Assembly (NCBI RefSeq): GCF_030812785.1
Contig: NZ_JAUSTJ010000001.1
Coordinates: 1,426,001 to 1,490,000 of the forward strand
Source: Sphingomonas kyeonggiensis
GTDB lineage: Bacteria > Pseudomonadota > Alphaproteobacteria > Sphingomonadales > Sphingomonadaceae
Length of the DNA: 64,000 nt
Reading direction: 5' to 3'
A program made the translations under genes and the position numbers. Shown in pieces: positions 44,901-52,292 of this stretch (position 1 is its first letter; each line of letters opens with the position of its first letter). The notes beneath the pieces were generated by a model, which made no database searches, had not been told where the DNA came from, and worked only from the letters and a program-made list of their open reading frames with translations.

Positions 44901-44989
44901 CGGGGTTCAGCTCGGCGCAGTTCGGGTACAACCGCACCTATTCCGACACCGGCCGCGCCTTCCGCGCCGGCATCCGGTTCGAGCTTTAG
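41963..44989 (+). CDS. TonB-dependent transducer with N-terminal STN domain
   Basis: The 1008-residue outer-membrane receptor has a signal peptide ending in A-Q-A, an STN signalling domain (about residues 30-100), a TonB box, a plug (about 120-245) with L-L-D-G-R-R-L-P, and a barrel ending in F-E-L. Cysteine-bearing loop segments (for example D-Q-C-F-K-G-D-Q-D-L-C) suggest an extracellular disulfide-rich face. STN plus the adjacent FecI/FecR pair marks it as a FecA-type transducer. Downstream genes encode a secreted unknown protein and an alkaline phosphatase, so the ligand could be a phosphorylated organic compound, which is inference. Confidence 0.93.
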   Translation: MMNAHLHRSVVSMAAVATAIAIPAMAQAQTRSFNIPAQSASSAVLAFARQAGIRVIVAGRDTDGRTTNAVQGDLETREALDRLLARTGLIVRSFDKGIAILGVSPDQTAATEAPAEDIQVTGTRIIRNGYDAPTPTTVLGEEEIRRKAPENIADVVTLLPGVAAGNSPAQNTGTTSSGYTGVNSLNLRNLGSSRTLVLLDGRRLPAATVNGSIVDINVIPNAFIKRVDVVTGGASAAWGSDADAGVVNFVLDKDFTGVRGKIQGGATTEGDRKNYTLSLGAGARFAGDRGHLLVSAEHSYIEGIDGLPRDWYTGYRTFANPNWTATNGQPRYLSLEHVGYASITPGGVVTSGPLRGVYFGQNGTPGQLNYGTLLTSDTFVGGDWQYTDWSKNTQSFLNANSRQSAFARVSFDVSDRVQLFGQFLFTRSHVTSAAPPTIAGNTVRRDNAFLPESIGLRMDQLGLTTLSIGSSNADLGKRTYSSDHSLYQYLLGANGSVGLFGTDFTWEVSGYRSISKIGQDVLVPISANFTKALDAVRGPNGTIVCRSTLTDPTNGCAPYNPFGVGVNSSTSIQYFMSTDWVRQTIHQDGFAGTLRGEPFSTWAGPVSIATGVEYRRDSAEGTANPIGLADGFGNANYKPIHGSVNVKEGFAEVVVPLLKDMFFKSLDFNGAVRATDYSSSGFVTTWKTGLTFAPIDDVKIRFTRSRDIRAGNLSELFAAGSTGSAVASDPFLGGQTYTVQQVTTGNPTIRPERADTITFGAVVTPRAIRGLSLSADYWDVKIRDAITTASSSSTVDQCFKGDQDLCDNIVRGGDGKIKYIYVRPVNLDLFWARGIDFEASYRVRMSDIAASLGSGSLSIRALGTLNLKNGSESGITGIFNSSLREGGAPRYRYLIDLAYHTGSFDVSLTGRGISAGVRDATFIECTANCPGGNNTININRVDGAFYIDGSVSHAIAKGVEGFFVMTNIANRSPIPSADGPGFSSAQFGYNRTYSDTGRAFRAGIRFEL

Positions 44990-44998
44990 GCCGCGGAC

Positions 44999-45044
44999 GG
45001 GCAGGCGTCCTTCCCGAGGCGATCGGGAAGGGCGCCGCTGCCCG
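44999..45044 (+). terminator. Two-level hairpin after the STN receptor gene
   Basis: An outer stem (CGGGCAG at 44999-45005 with CTGCCCG at 45038-45044) encloses an inner 9-bp stem (CCTTCCCGA with TCGGGAAGG, 45009-45031). It lies 9 bases after the receptor stop. Without a U-tract it is more likely an attenuating or stabilising structure in the operon mRNA than a full terminator. Confidence 0.5.
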
Positions 45045-45091
45045 CACGCCGGGCACCACCAGGAATTTCCCCGAGAATCCGGAGCATATCG

Positions 45092-46339
45092 ATGAAGCGC
45101 AGAGAGTTCATGCTTGCCGCGACGCTGTCCCCTTTCGTCCCATTGCGGGCGATCGCCGCCGAACGCGAGGTGAAGCCCGATCTGGTCGGCACGCCCTTCC
45201 TGCAGCGCTGGCCCGATGGCCCCTATGCCCGGAACATCTGGGCGATGCAGGTCTTCGGCGGCCGCTTGTTCCTGGGCGCGGGGAACAGCTCGAACTTCGG
45301 GCCCTCGTCCAATGCCGGGCCGGTTCCGATCCTGTCCTATGACGGGAGGAAGTTCACCGAGGAATATACCGTCAACGACGAGCAGGTCGCGCGCTTCTAC
45401 CAGGCGGGCGATGTCCTCTACGTTCCCGGCCACGATCCCCGCGACGACTGGTCCTATGGCAATCTGTATCGGCTGGCCGGCGGCGCATGGACCAAGCTGC
45501 GCAACATCCCCCGCGGCATCCACGTCTATGACATCCGTCACCATGCCGGGCGGCTGGTCGCCGTCGGCGGCGCCTATGGCCAGCCGCTTTCCGCATGGAT
45601 ATCCGAAGACGAGGCCGCCAGCTGGCAGCCCGCGGCGCTGATCCCCAACCCCGCCCTGGCCCAGTCGCTGGTCCCGCTGGGCAGGGCCACAAAGGTGCTG
45701 GGTCAGGACACCCAGGTCGTCGGCCGGTTCTGGACGCTGTTCGAGATCGGCGACTCGCTCTATGCGAGCACGTCCGCGCCGCTGGGAAGCGTCCAAGACG
45801 ATCCCCATCCGCGCATGGCGACGCTCTTCCGCTTCGACCCGGCGCAGAACGGCTTCCAACCGCTCGCCTTGGGCCATTCGTCCGCCCTGTTCCCGGACAC
45901 GCCCGCCACCGGCGCCCAGGTCGGGCTGGTCGAGCGCTGGGCCAGGCTCGGCAAGGAAACCGCCTATATCGGCGGCTGGCAGCATAACGACCATCAATGG
46001 CTGCCGATCGGCCTTTATGCGGCAAGCTCGGCCGACAATGCGCGGCGGCTGCAGCTGCCGGCATCCGAGCAGCCTCGGGACCTGCTCGTCGAGAAGGGGC
46101 GGCTCTATTGCCTCTCCTCGCGCGCGGAAGGTCCCGACCGGTATCGCGTCTCGGTCACGCGCTTCGGCCGCGATCTCAAGGCCGGAACGGTGGTGCTCAG
46201 CTTCCCTGCGCCTACCTTCGCGCGGTCCTTCGCGCTGTTCCAGGGCCGCTTCTATTTCGGGCTGGGCACCGAAACCGGCACGGGTGCGGCGCTGTCCGAC
46301 GCGGCAGGCACGATCCTGAGCACGCCCTTCGTCCCGTGA
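45092..46339 (+). CDS. Secreted protein of unknown function, possible beta-propeller
   Basis: The 415-residue protein starts with a signal peptide containing M-K-R-R-E-F-M, a Tat-like twin arginine, cleaved near residue 22 (A-I-A-A). The rest has recurring blade-like segments with aromatic and glycine turns (for example G-D-V-L-Y-V-P-G-H-D, G-R-L-V-A-V-G-G-A-Y-G, G-R-L-Y-C-L-S-S, G-R-F-Y-F-G-L-G), which suggests a propeller. No catalytic motif is recognised. It lies between a signalling receptor and an alkaline phosphatase and may bind or process the same substrate. Confidence 0.8.
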   Translation: MKRREFMLAATLSPFVPLRAIAAEREVKPDLVGTPFLQRWPDGPYARNIWAMQVFGGRLFLGAGNSSNFGPSSNAGPVPILSYDGRKFTEEYTVNDEQVARFYQAGDVLYVPGHDPRDDWSYGNLYRLAGGAWTKLRNIPRGIHVYDIRHHAGRLVAVGGAYGQPLSAWISEDEAASWQPAALIPNPALAQSLVPLGRATKVLGQDTQVVGRFWTLFEIGDSLYASTSAPLGSVQDDPHPRMATLFRFDPAQNGFQPLALGHSSALFPDTPATGAQVGLVERWARLGKETAYIGGWQHNDHQWLPIGLYAASSADNARRLQLPASEQPRDLLVEKGRLYCLSSRAEGPDRYRVSVTRFGRDLKAGTVVLSFPAPTFARSFALFQGRFYFGLGTETGTGAALSDAAGTILSTPFVP

Positions 46340-46405
46340 TTGTAGCCTGAGGCGGTCACACGAGCATTCGGAACCCGCGAACCACATATTTCCAAGGAAA
46401 CAGCC

Positions 46406-47551
46406 ATGTCACGAATGATTGGACGTCTTGGCCGGCAGGTCGCCCGGCACCTCATCGGCAGATCGTCCGTCGTGGCGCTCGTCGCGGTCGCTACGACGCT
46501 TTGCCCGGGCAGCCCAGTCCAGGCCCGGCCAGCGCGGAACGTGATCCTGTTCCTCGGCGATGCCGGGGGCCTGCCGACGCTGAGCGCCGCCGGCATCTAC
46601 GCGCATAACCGCCCGCAATCGCTGTTCATCCAGTCGATGCCGCATATCGGCCTGTCGGACACCTCAGCGCTCAATCACTGGGTGACCGATTCCGCGGCCG
46701 GCATGACGGCGATCGTCACCGGCCGCAAGACGAACAGCGGCATGAACTCCGTCGTTCCCGCGGGCGACGGGACCGGCGTCACCCCGGTGAAGACGATCCT
46801 CGAATATGCCGAGCAGCACGGGCTCTCCACGGGCGTGATCACCAACATGCCGCTCTGGGACGCGACGCCGGCTGCCTGCTACGCGCATGTCGCCAGGCGC
46901 ACCGACAAGGACGAGATCTTCCGCCAGCTCCTCGCGCCGCGCTTCGGCGACGGCGTCGACATCCTGATCGGCAAGGATCGCGCCTCCGCCGATGCCGCAT
47001 TCACCAAGATGGGGACGACCACCGAACAGGCGTTCGTCCGTGCCGGCTATCTGTTCGGCCGGGATCCGTCGATGCTGACGCCACAGACCCGCCGCGCAGC
47101 GATCATCCGCGACGAAGACTATGCGCCGATCCCCGCAGTGCAGGCGACGATCGCCAGCCTGAGCCGCAATCGGAAGGGCTATTTCCTGATGGTCGAATGG
47201 GACATGCACACAGACAGACTCCAGGACGGGCTGCGGCACGCTGTCGAGATGGACGACATGATCCGCAAGATCAGCGCCACGGCGGGCAAGGACACGCTGA
47301 TCCTGTTCGTCGCTGATCATTCCTATGATCTCAAATTGCTGTCGGGCACGCGCGACCGTCCACTCGCGGAGCAACTGGCATCGCCTGCGGGTGGCCGGCC
47401 CGTGATCGCCGCCGACACCAGGGGCGCGCATGCCGGCGAAGAGGTCGTGGCGGCTGCCATGGGGCCCGGCGCGCAGGGCGTGAAGGGGTTCTTCCCCAAT
47501 ACCTGGCTGTTCAGTGTCATGATGTCGGCCTTCGGGTGGAAAGCCGACTGA
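46406..47551 (+). CDS. Alkaline phosphatase superfamily protein, secreted
   Basis: The 381-residue enzyme should hydrolyse phosphomonoesters in the periplasm. After a long signal sequence (to about residue 40) come the metal ligand D52 in L-F-L-G-D-A-G-G, the nucleophile S96 in T-D-S-A-A, and late A-D-H-S and H-A-G-E-E-V with the last metal histidine. The segment V-E-W-D-M-H-T-D replaces the E. coli PhoA pattern E-G-x-x-I-D-x-x-x-H, so ligand spacing differs and this is a divergent subgroup. It is shorter than PhoA and is the last gene of the sigma/FecR/receptor unit. Confidence 0.88.
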   Translation: MSRMIGRLGRQVARHLIGRSSVVALVAVATTLCPGSPVQARPARNVILFLGDAGGLPTLSAAGIYAHNRPQSLFIQSMPHIGLSDTSALNHWVTDSAAGMTAIVTGRKTNSGMNSVVPAGDGTGVTPVKTILEYAEQHGLSTGVITNMPLWDATPAACYAHVARRTDKDEIFRQLLAPRFGDGVDILIGKDRASADAAFTKMGTTTEQAFVRAGYLFGRDPSMLTPQTRRAAIIRDEDYAPIPAVQATIASLSRNRKGYFLMVEWDMHTDRLQDGLRHAVEMDDMIRKISATAGKDTLILFVADHSYDLKLLSGTRDRPLAEQLASPAGGRPVIAADTRGAHAGEEVVAAAMGPGAQGVKGFFPNTWLFSVMMSAFGWKAD

Positions 47552-48193
47552 GGCGCAGCATGCCGTCAGCCCGCGGCAGGCCGCAATACGGCGTGTCGCG
47601 GGCCAAGGCGAGCCGCGAGCCCTGCGGCCATCCTCCGCCCAAGCCGATCATTTGCCGGGTGGCCTGGTGCGGATTGGAGATATCCTTCCCTGACACTCCG
47701 GTCTTTCGCGACTGCAGCATTTTTTAGCCTCTGCGGATGTGGTTTCGGGCTCCCCCGGCGTCTCCATGCCGAGGGAGACGAATGCGTCGGCCGAGACCTC
47801 GGCATGAGGGCGGCACGCACGGTGATCCCGTCACCAGATGCAGGGTATCTTCGTAAATGGTTGCGCAGCGTGAATTTAGTGGCCGTGGTCATATCGACAT
47901 CAATGATGATTCGGAAATGAGCTACTGGACGCACCAGTTGTCCGTAACGCCGGCGCAACTATTCGCGGCGGTGTGCGCAGTAGGGACTTCAACTCGGCTG
48001 GTAATCCAGTATCTCGGCATCGCCTCCGCCTGAACGCGCTGGCTTTGCCATGGCGTGTGAGCCTGCGCCGCTTCCTCACATGCATCGTTGCACCCCTTGA
48101 GACCTATTCGCCTCCGGACCGTGCCGCAGGCCGATGGCCCTGCCTGCAATCCCGGGAAGCAACGCCACGGCCTCCCGCCCGCAGGTTCGATCC
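47552..48193. other. About 640 bp without a convincing gene
   Basis: Frames in this stretch have unusual codon use, no ribosome-binding site and no family motif. It contains a T-run (47720-47725) that may end the phosphatase transcript and a perfect 9-bp inverted repeat (CATGCCGAG at 47765-47773, CTCGGCATG at 47798-47806). The remainder leads into the 43-bp element upstream of the first hydrolase. It may hold a decayed gene, but I cannot identify one. Confidence 0.45.
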
Positions 48194-48236
48194 TCATTCC
48201 GGACGATCGATCATGGATTCGGGAGGCCGCGGCATG
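48194..48236 (+). promoter_or_regulatory. 43-bp conserved upstream element, copy 1
   Basis: It matches 39 of 43 positions in the element at 53246-53288. Both begin TCATTCCGGACGATC and end GGAGGCCGCGGCATG, and both lie 75-80 bp before a paralogous hydrolase start. Its conservation, unlike the surrounding noncoding DNA, points to a shared regulator site. Confidence 0.7.
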
Positions 48237-48311
48237 GGTTCAAAAACGGCCCTGCGATACTCCTCCGATCACAGCATCACTGGGATGCTTCAGTATCGAA
48301 GGACTAGCAAA

Positions 48312-49100
48312 ATGAAGATGTTGATCGCCTCCGCCGCCGCTTCCGTCCTTGCAATCGGCGCCAATGCGCAGACCGTCGAGAAGCCCGCCATCGTCCTGGT
48401 GCACGGCGCTTTCGAGAACGACCAGGTCTGGGGCCATGTCAGCGCGAAGCTGCAGAAGGACGGCTACCAGGTCGTCGCCGTCGACCTGCCGGGCCGTCCG
48501 GGCAATCCCGCGACGCCCGACAAGGTCAGCCTGGACCTGTACCGCGACACCGTCGTCAAGGCGCTGGGTTCGATCAAGCGTCCCGCCGTCGTCGTCGGCC
48601 ACAGCTTCGGCGGCATCGTGATCTCCGCGGCGGCCGAGAAGGCGCCGAAGAAGATCAAGACTTTGGTCTACCTCGCTGCCTATCTGCCGCAGGACGGTGA
48701 CTCGCTGGTGTCGCTTGCCCAGCGCGATCCGGATGCCAAGGTCGGCCCGCACCTGCAGATCCAGAAGGAGAAGGGGCTGGCCTCGATCGAATATTCGGCC
48801 CGTGCCGACCTGTTCGCCAATGACGGCCCCGATGGCCTGCGCAAGGCGATCCCCGACCTGATCCTCGACGAGCCGCTGGCGCCGCTCGCAACGCCGGTGA
48901 AGGTGACTGCCGCCAATTTCGGCAAGGTCGACAAGGTCTATATCCACACTGCGATGGATCAGGTCATCAGCCCGGCCTTCCAGGCCAAGATGGTCGCCGC
49001 GACCCCGGTCCGCGTCGAATACACCCTGCAGACCGGCCATACGCCGTTCCTGACCAATCCGGACGGCCTGGCCGATGCGATCGAGCGTGCCGCCCAATAA
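48312..49100 (+). CDS. Exported alpha/beta hydrolase, paralogue 1
   Basis: The 262-residue protein has a signal peptide (about residues 1-19, ending A-N-A-Q) and an alpha/beta hydrolase fold like plant methylesterases and bacterial EstC. The nucleophile is S98 in G-H-S-F-G-G, the oxyanion region is L-V-H-G-A-F, the acid is probably D in A-M-D-Q and the histidine lies in T-G-H-T. The closely similar gene at 53367 lacks a signal peptide. The ATG at 48312 follows AAGGA; the open frame upstream runs through the regulatory element and is not coding. Confidence 0.9.
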   Translation: MKMLIASAAASVLAIGANAQTVEKPAIVLVHGAFENDQVWGHVSAKLQKDGYQVVAVDLPGRPGNPATPDKVSLDLYRDTVVKALGSIKRPAVVVGHSFGGIVISAAAEKAPKKIKTLVYLAAYLPQDGDSLVSLAQRDPDAKVGPHLQIQKEKGLASIEYSARADLFANDGPDGLRKAIPDLILDEPLAPLATPVKVTAANFGKVDKVYIHTAMDQVISPAFQAKMVAATPVRVEYTLQTGHTPFLTNPDGLADAIERAAQ

Positions 49101-49127
49101 GGCGCGGCCGATCCATGGGCCCGAAAA

Positions 49128-49156
49128 GGGGCGGGAGATCATGATCCTCCCGCCCC
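49128..49156. terminator. GC-rich hairpin after hydrolase 1
   Basis: A 10-bp stem (GGGGCGGGAG with CTCCCGCCCC) with loop ATCATGATC. On the plus strand no U-run follows; on the minus strand TTTT follows. Its position suits the end of the hydrolase transcript. Confidence 0.5.
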
Positions 49157-49195
49157 ATGATCGGCGCGACGCTCTGGACATTGAAGAGGACTGAC

Positions 49196-50143
49196 ATGCT
49201 GCGCACTGCGATCAACCTTGCTACCGCCTTTGCCCTGGCTGGCACTCTGGTTGCCCCGTCCGCCGTCGCCCAGGAGGCGCCGCGCGACGCCGAGATTGCG
49301 CCGGAATTCCGGCTGAAGGGCGAGGCCGTCTCGATCCCCTTCGTGATGGTCCGCGAGTTCCCGTTCGTGGAGGCCGAGGTCAACGGGGTGAAGGGCAAGC
49401 TCCTGCTCGACACCGGCGCGCTCGAGGCACTCAGTCTGAACCACAATCACCTCAAGCTGCCCGAGGGCCGCGTTCTCCGGCGCGGCAATTTCGCCAGCGG
49501 CCAGAGTTTCGAGATCATCCTGCGCCCGAGCGTCGATAATGTTCGCCTGGCTGGCGGGCCCGCCTATGGCCGCGTCACAACCGTCCGCAGCCAGGACGCC
49601 GCGCAACTCGAGCGTATCACCCCCGATTTCCTCGGCTGGCTCGGCCATTGGTACTGGGAAGGCTATGCCGCAAAGTTCGACTACAAGGCGTTGAGGGCGA
49701 CCTTCTACAAGGGCGGTCCCAAGGCATTTCTGAAGGGTGAGACGGTGGTCGCCGCCATTCCCTTCGAGACTCGCAACCGGCCCAATGTGCCGGTTCTGAC
49801 GGCCAGAATCGGCGATATGGACTTCGAGACACTTCTCGATACGGGCCAATATGGCAATATCTACGCCGATGCCGCGACGCTCGAGCATCTCTCCGCGATC
49901 GGGGCGATCAAGCCCGCAACGGGCGCGGAAGGCGCCTTCGACATCAAGGCGGTCCGGTTCAGCAAGGGCCCGGCGATTCCCATGGCCAAACTCGGAAGCC
50001 ATTCGATCGAAGGAGCGGCACCCTTCGCCAAGGCGATCGGTGTGGATTCGTCTCGGATTTTGAGCCTGGGATACGCTTTCCTGCGGCAGTACAAGACCGT
50101 TTGGGACTATTCGAACAAGACGCTCTACCTGCTGAAGCCCTAG
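49196..50143 (+). CDS. Retropepsin-like aspartic protease, secreted
   Basis: The 315-residue protein has a signal peptide ending in A-V-A-Q and two aspartyl protease motifs, L-L-L-D72-T-G-A and L-L-D215-T-G-Q, as in tandem-lobed retropepsin-like proteins (gag-asp_proteas, PF13650). Two Asp-Thr-Gly motifs in one chain suggest a single-chain pepsin-like enzyme. The ATG at 49196 has GAGGA upstream. It stands alone between hydrolase 1 and the convergent TetR gene. The substrate is unknown. Confidence 0.85.
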   Translation: MLRTAINLATAFALAGTLVAPSAVAQEAPRDAEIAPEFRLKGEAVSIPFVMVREFPFVEAEVNGVKGKLLLDTGALEALSLNHNHLKLPEGRVLRRGNFASGQSFEIILRPSVDNVRLAGGPAYGRVTTVRSQDAAQLERITPDFLGWLGHWYWEGYAAKFDYKALRATFYKGGPKAFLKGETVVAAIPFETRNRPNVPVLTARIGDMDFETLLDTGQYGNIYADAATLEHLSAIGAIKPATGAEGAFDIKAVRFSKGPAIPMAKLGSHSIEGAAPFAKAIGVDSSRILSLGYAFLRQYKTVWDYSNKTLYLLKP

Positions 50144-50152
50144 GGCGCCGTT

Positions 50153-50725
50153 TTAGGAGTCAATGAGCGCGAGGGCGGCGTTCAGGGCGTGCTCGATCGG
50201 TCGGCGTGCCTGATCGCTGTCGACCATCGCCCGGGAGACCTCGATCGCACCGATCATCGTGGCGACGATATTCCAGGCACGCTGCTCGCGATCGGCTTCG
50301 GCGCCGCCCAGGACTGCGGCGATCTTGCCGACCAGCTCGACCATGCGGCGCTGATAGGCCTCGCGGACCGCAGGCCCGACACGGGCCACGTCCGCGCTCA
50401 GCGTGGGCATGACGCAGCCCAGCGCCGGATTCTCGCGATGGTAGAGGCTGACATATTCGTGCAGCCACGCCTTCAGCTGCTCGCGCCGCTCGGCCACCGT
50501 GCCGGCGGCTTCGACAAAGGGCATGCCCAGATACGTGTCGATCACGCCCTCGAGCAGCGCCTCCTTGTTGGCGAAGTTCGAATAGAAGGCGCCCGAGGTC
50601 ACGCCGGCCGCCGCCGCCAGCGCATCCACGCCGACCCCGTTGAAGCCCTTGACCCTAAGCGTCTCCGCGCCGGCCCGCAGGATCGCATCCCTGGCCTTCG
50701 CCTTCTGGTCTGCCGGGTATCTCAT
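50153..50725 (-). CDS. TetR family transcriptional regulator
   Basis: The 190-residue repressor has a TetR helix-turn-helix (about residues 12-58, with A-A-A-A-G-V-T-S-G-A-F-Y-S-N-F) and a helical effector domain with L-G-C-V-M. It is divergent from the alpha/beta hydrolase at 50850, and a 40-bp near-perfect palindrome between them is almost surely its operator. Confidence 0.92.
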   Translation of the reverse strand: MRYPADQKAKARDAILRAGAETLRVKGFNGVGVDALAAAAGVTSGAFYSNFANKEALLEGVIDTYLGMPFVEAAGTVAERREQLKAWLHEYVSLYHRENPALGCVMPTLSADVARVGPAVREAYQRRMVELVGKIAAVLGGAEADREQRAWNIVATMIGAIEVSRAMVDSDQARRPIEHALNAALALIDS

Positions 50726-50762
50726 CTCAATTCTCTCCAGAACATCACGTCGTCCTCTTGAA

Positions 50763-50802
50763 CATAGGATAACGACCGTTATATAACGATCGTTATCCTA
50801 TG
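50763..50802. promoter_or_regulatory. 40-bp near-perfect palindrome, TetR operator
   Basis: The two 20-base arms pair at 19 of 20 positions with no spacer. The left arm begins CATAGGATAACGA and the right arm ends TCGTTATCCTATG, around a central TTATATAA. The ATAACG words repeat in both arms, as if two dimers bind. It lies between the divergent TetR and hydrolase starts. Confidence 0.88.
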
Positions 50803-50849
50803 GGCGCAACCCCGTGCCCGACGGTGACCCAATCGAAAGGACCAGGATC

Positions 50850-51677
50850 ATGAGCTTCAACACCGCACCGACCGAGACGATCGACGTGGAAGGCACGAAC
50901 TTCCTCTACAGGCAGGCAGGGGAAAGGGGCGGCGTGCCCGTCATCCTGCTCCATCATCTGACCGCGGTGCTCGACGATTGGGACCCGGCACTGGTCGATG
51001 GGCTGGCCGTTGATCGCCACCTCATCGCGTTCGACAATCGCGGGGTGGGCGGTTCGGGGGGCACCACGCCCAATTCGGTCGAGGAAATGGCGGCGGATGC
51101 GATCGCCTTCATCCGCGCCCTCGGCTTCACCAAGGTGGACCTTCTGGGCTTCTCGCTGGGCGGCTTCGTCGCACAGGCCATTGCGCAGCAGCAGCCGGAT
51201 CTCGTCCGCAAGATGATCATCGCCGGCTCGGCCCCGGCGGGCGGCGCAGGCATTTCCGACATGGGCGCGGTCCTGCAGGATGCGCTCGGCAAGGCCGGCG
51301 CGGCCGGCAAGCACCCGAAGCACTTCCTCTTCTTCTCCCAGACCAGCAACGGTCAGGAAGCGGCCAATGCCTTTCTCGCCCGCCTGGCCGAGCGCAAGAC
51401 CGATCGCGACACGCCGATCAGCAACGAGACGATCGGTGCCCAGCTGACCGCGATCCACGCCTGGGGCCAGGGCGACCCTTCGAGCCTGAACAAGACCGCG
51501 CATCCGGTCCTGGTCGTCAACGGCGATGACGACGTGATGGCGCCGACGATCAACTCGTTCGAGCTGGCCCGCCGCCTCCCCAATGCCGAGCTGAGCATCT
51601 TCCCCGATGCCGGCCACGGCGGAATCTTCCAGTACCACCAGGTGTTCGTCCAGCAGGCGCTCGCCTTCCTGGCCTGA
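50850..51677 (+). CDS. Alpha/beta hydrolase
   Basis: The 275-residue cytoplasmic protein has the alpha/beta hydrolase fold with L-L-H-H-L at the oxyanion loop, D-N-R-G-V-G-G-S-G, the nucleophile S102 in G-F-S-L-G-G and the histidine in D-A-G-H-G. It resembles haloperoxidase/epoxide-hydrolase relatives. The ATG at 50850 has AGGA upstream and gives a standard N-terminus. Control by the adjacent TetR gene across the 40-bp palindrome is likely. Substrate unknown. Confidence 0.9.
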   Translation: MSFNTAPTETIDVEGTNFLYRQAGERGGVPVILLHHLTAVLDDWDPALVDGLAVDRHLIAFDNRGVGGSGGTTPNSVEEMAADAIAFIRALGFTKVDLLGFSLGGFVAQAIAQQQPDLVRKMIIAGSAPAGGAGISDMGAVLQDALGKAGAAGKHPKHFLFFSQTSNGQEAANAFLARLAERKTDRDTPISNETIGAQLTAIHAWGQGDPSSLNKTAHPVLVVNGDDDVMAPTINSFELARRLPNAELSIFPDAGHGGIFQYHQVFVQQALAFLA

Positions 51678-51747
51678 GCAGCCGGCCGAGGCGGCTGTCC
51701 CCATGCCGCCTCGGCAGCGCTCGAACCCACTTCCAAAGGAGCCAATC

Positions 51748-52239
51748 ATGCACACCGCCCAGGTCACGTCGCGCACGATCGCCGTGGAGCACGTCAGGAT
51801 TACCTCGATCCACCCCTTCGCGCAGGTCCGCGCCGCGCTGGAAGCGCAGCTTCCGCAGCTCGATCCGAGCATCATGGGCCTGCTCGCCAGCGGAGACGAG
51901 GATGCCGTGAACTATCAGGACGCGCACGGCCCGACGCTTTCGATATTCCTGACGCGCGAGCATGGCGACCTGCTCGCGATCGCCGGCGGGAAGCGCAATG
52001 CCGTCCAGTTCGAGATCGGCAATCCGATCATAGCATCGAAGATGACGCGCCACGATCTCGCGGCTTCGCTCTACGCGCCGCTCCGCGTCGCGTTGTTCGA
52101 AACCCCGGAAGGCGAGGCCGTCTTCGAATATGACAAGCCTTCCACCCTGTTCGGCCAGACCGGTAACGCGCAGGTCACCGAGGTCGCGCTGTTCCTCGAT
52201 CGCGAGCTGGAAACGGCGCTTGTGCGGGCAGCCGGTTGA
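51748..52239 (+). CDS. DUF302 domain protein
   Basis: The 163-residue protein matches the DUF302 pattern with an N-terminal extension: a Q-V-R-A-A-L-E-A-Q-L segment and a C-terminal core with A-L-F-E-T-P and Y-D-K-P-S-T. It has no signal peptide. A strong AAAGGAG precedes the ATG at 51748. It lies 70 bp after the hydrolase gene and may be cotranscribed. Function is not known. Confidence 0.82.
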   Translation: MHTAQVTSRTIAVEHVRITSIHPFAQVRAALEAQLPQLDPSIMGLLASGDEDAVNYQDAHGPTLSIFLTREHGDLLAIAGGKRNAVQFEIGNPIIASKMTRHDLAASLYAPLRVALFETPEGEAVFEYDKPSTLFGQTGNAQVTEVALFLDRELETALVRAAG

Positions 52240-52292
52240 GCGGTGCCCGGACATGGCCGCCCGACGACGCGCATCGCCGGGCGGCCCTGCCA

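Noticed and set aside
48181..48200. A tRNA T-arm-like word (GGTTCGATCC) near 48184
   Set aside because: The flanking bases do not form a 5-bp T-stem, and no acceptor stem, anticodon arm or D-arm can be placed around it.
47973..48311. N-terminal extension of hydrolase 1 by 113 codons
   Set aside because: It removes the signal peptide from the N-terminus and runs through the conserved 43-bp noncoding element; AAGGA and ATG at 48312 explain the gene.
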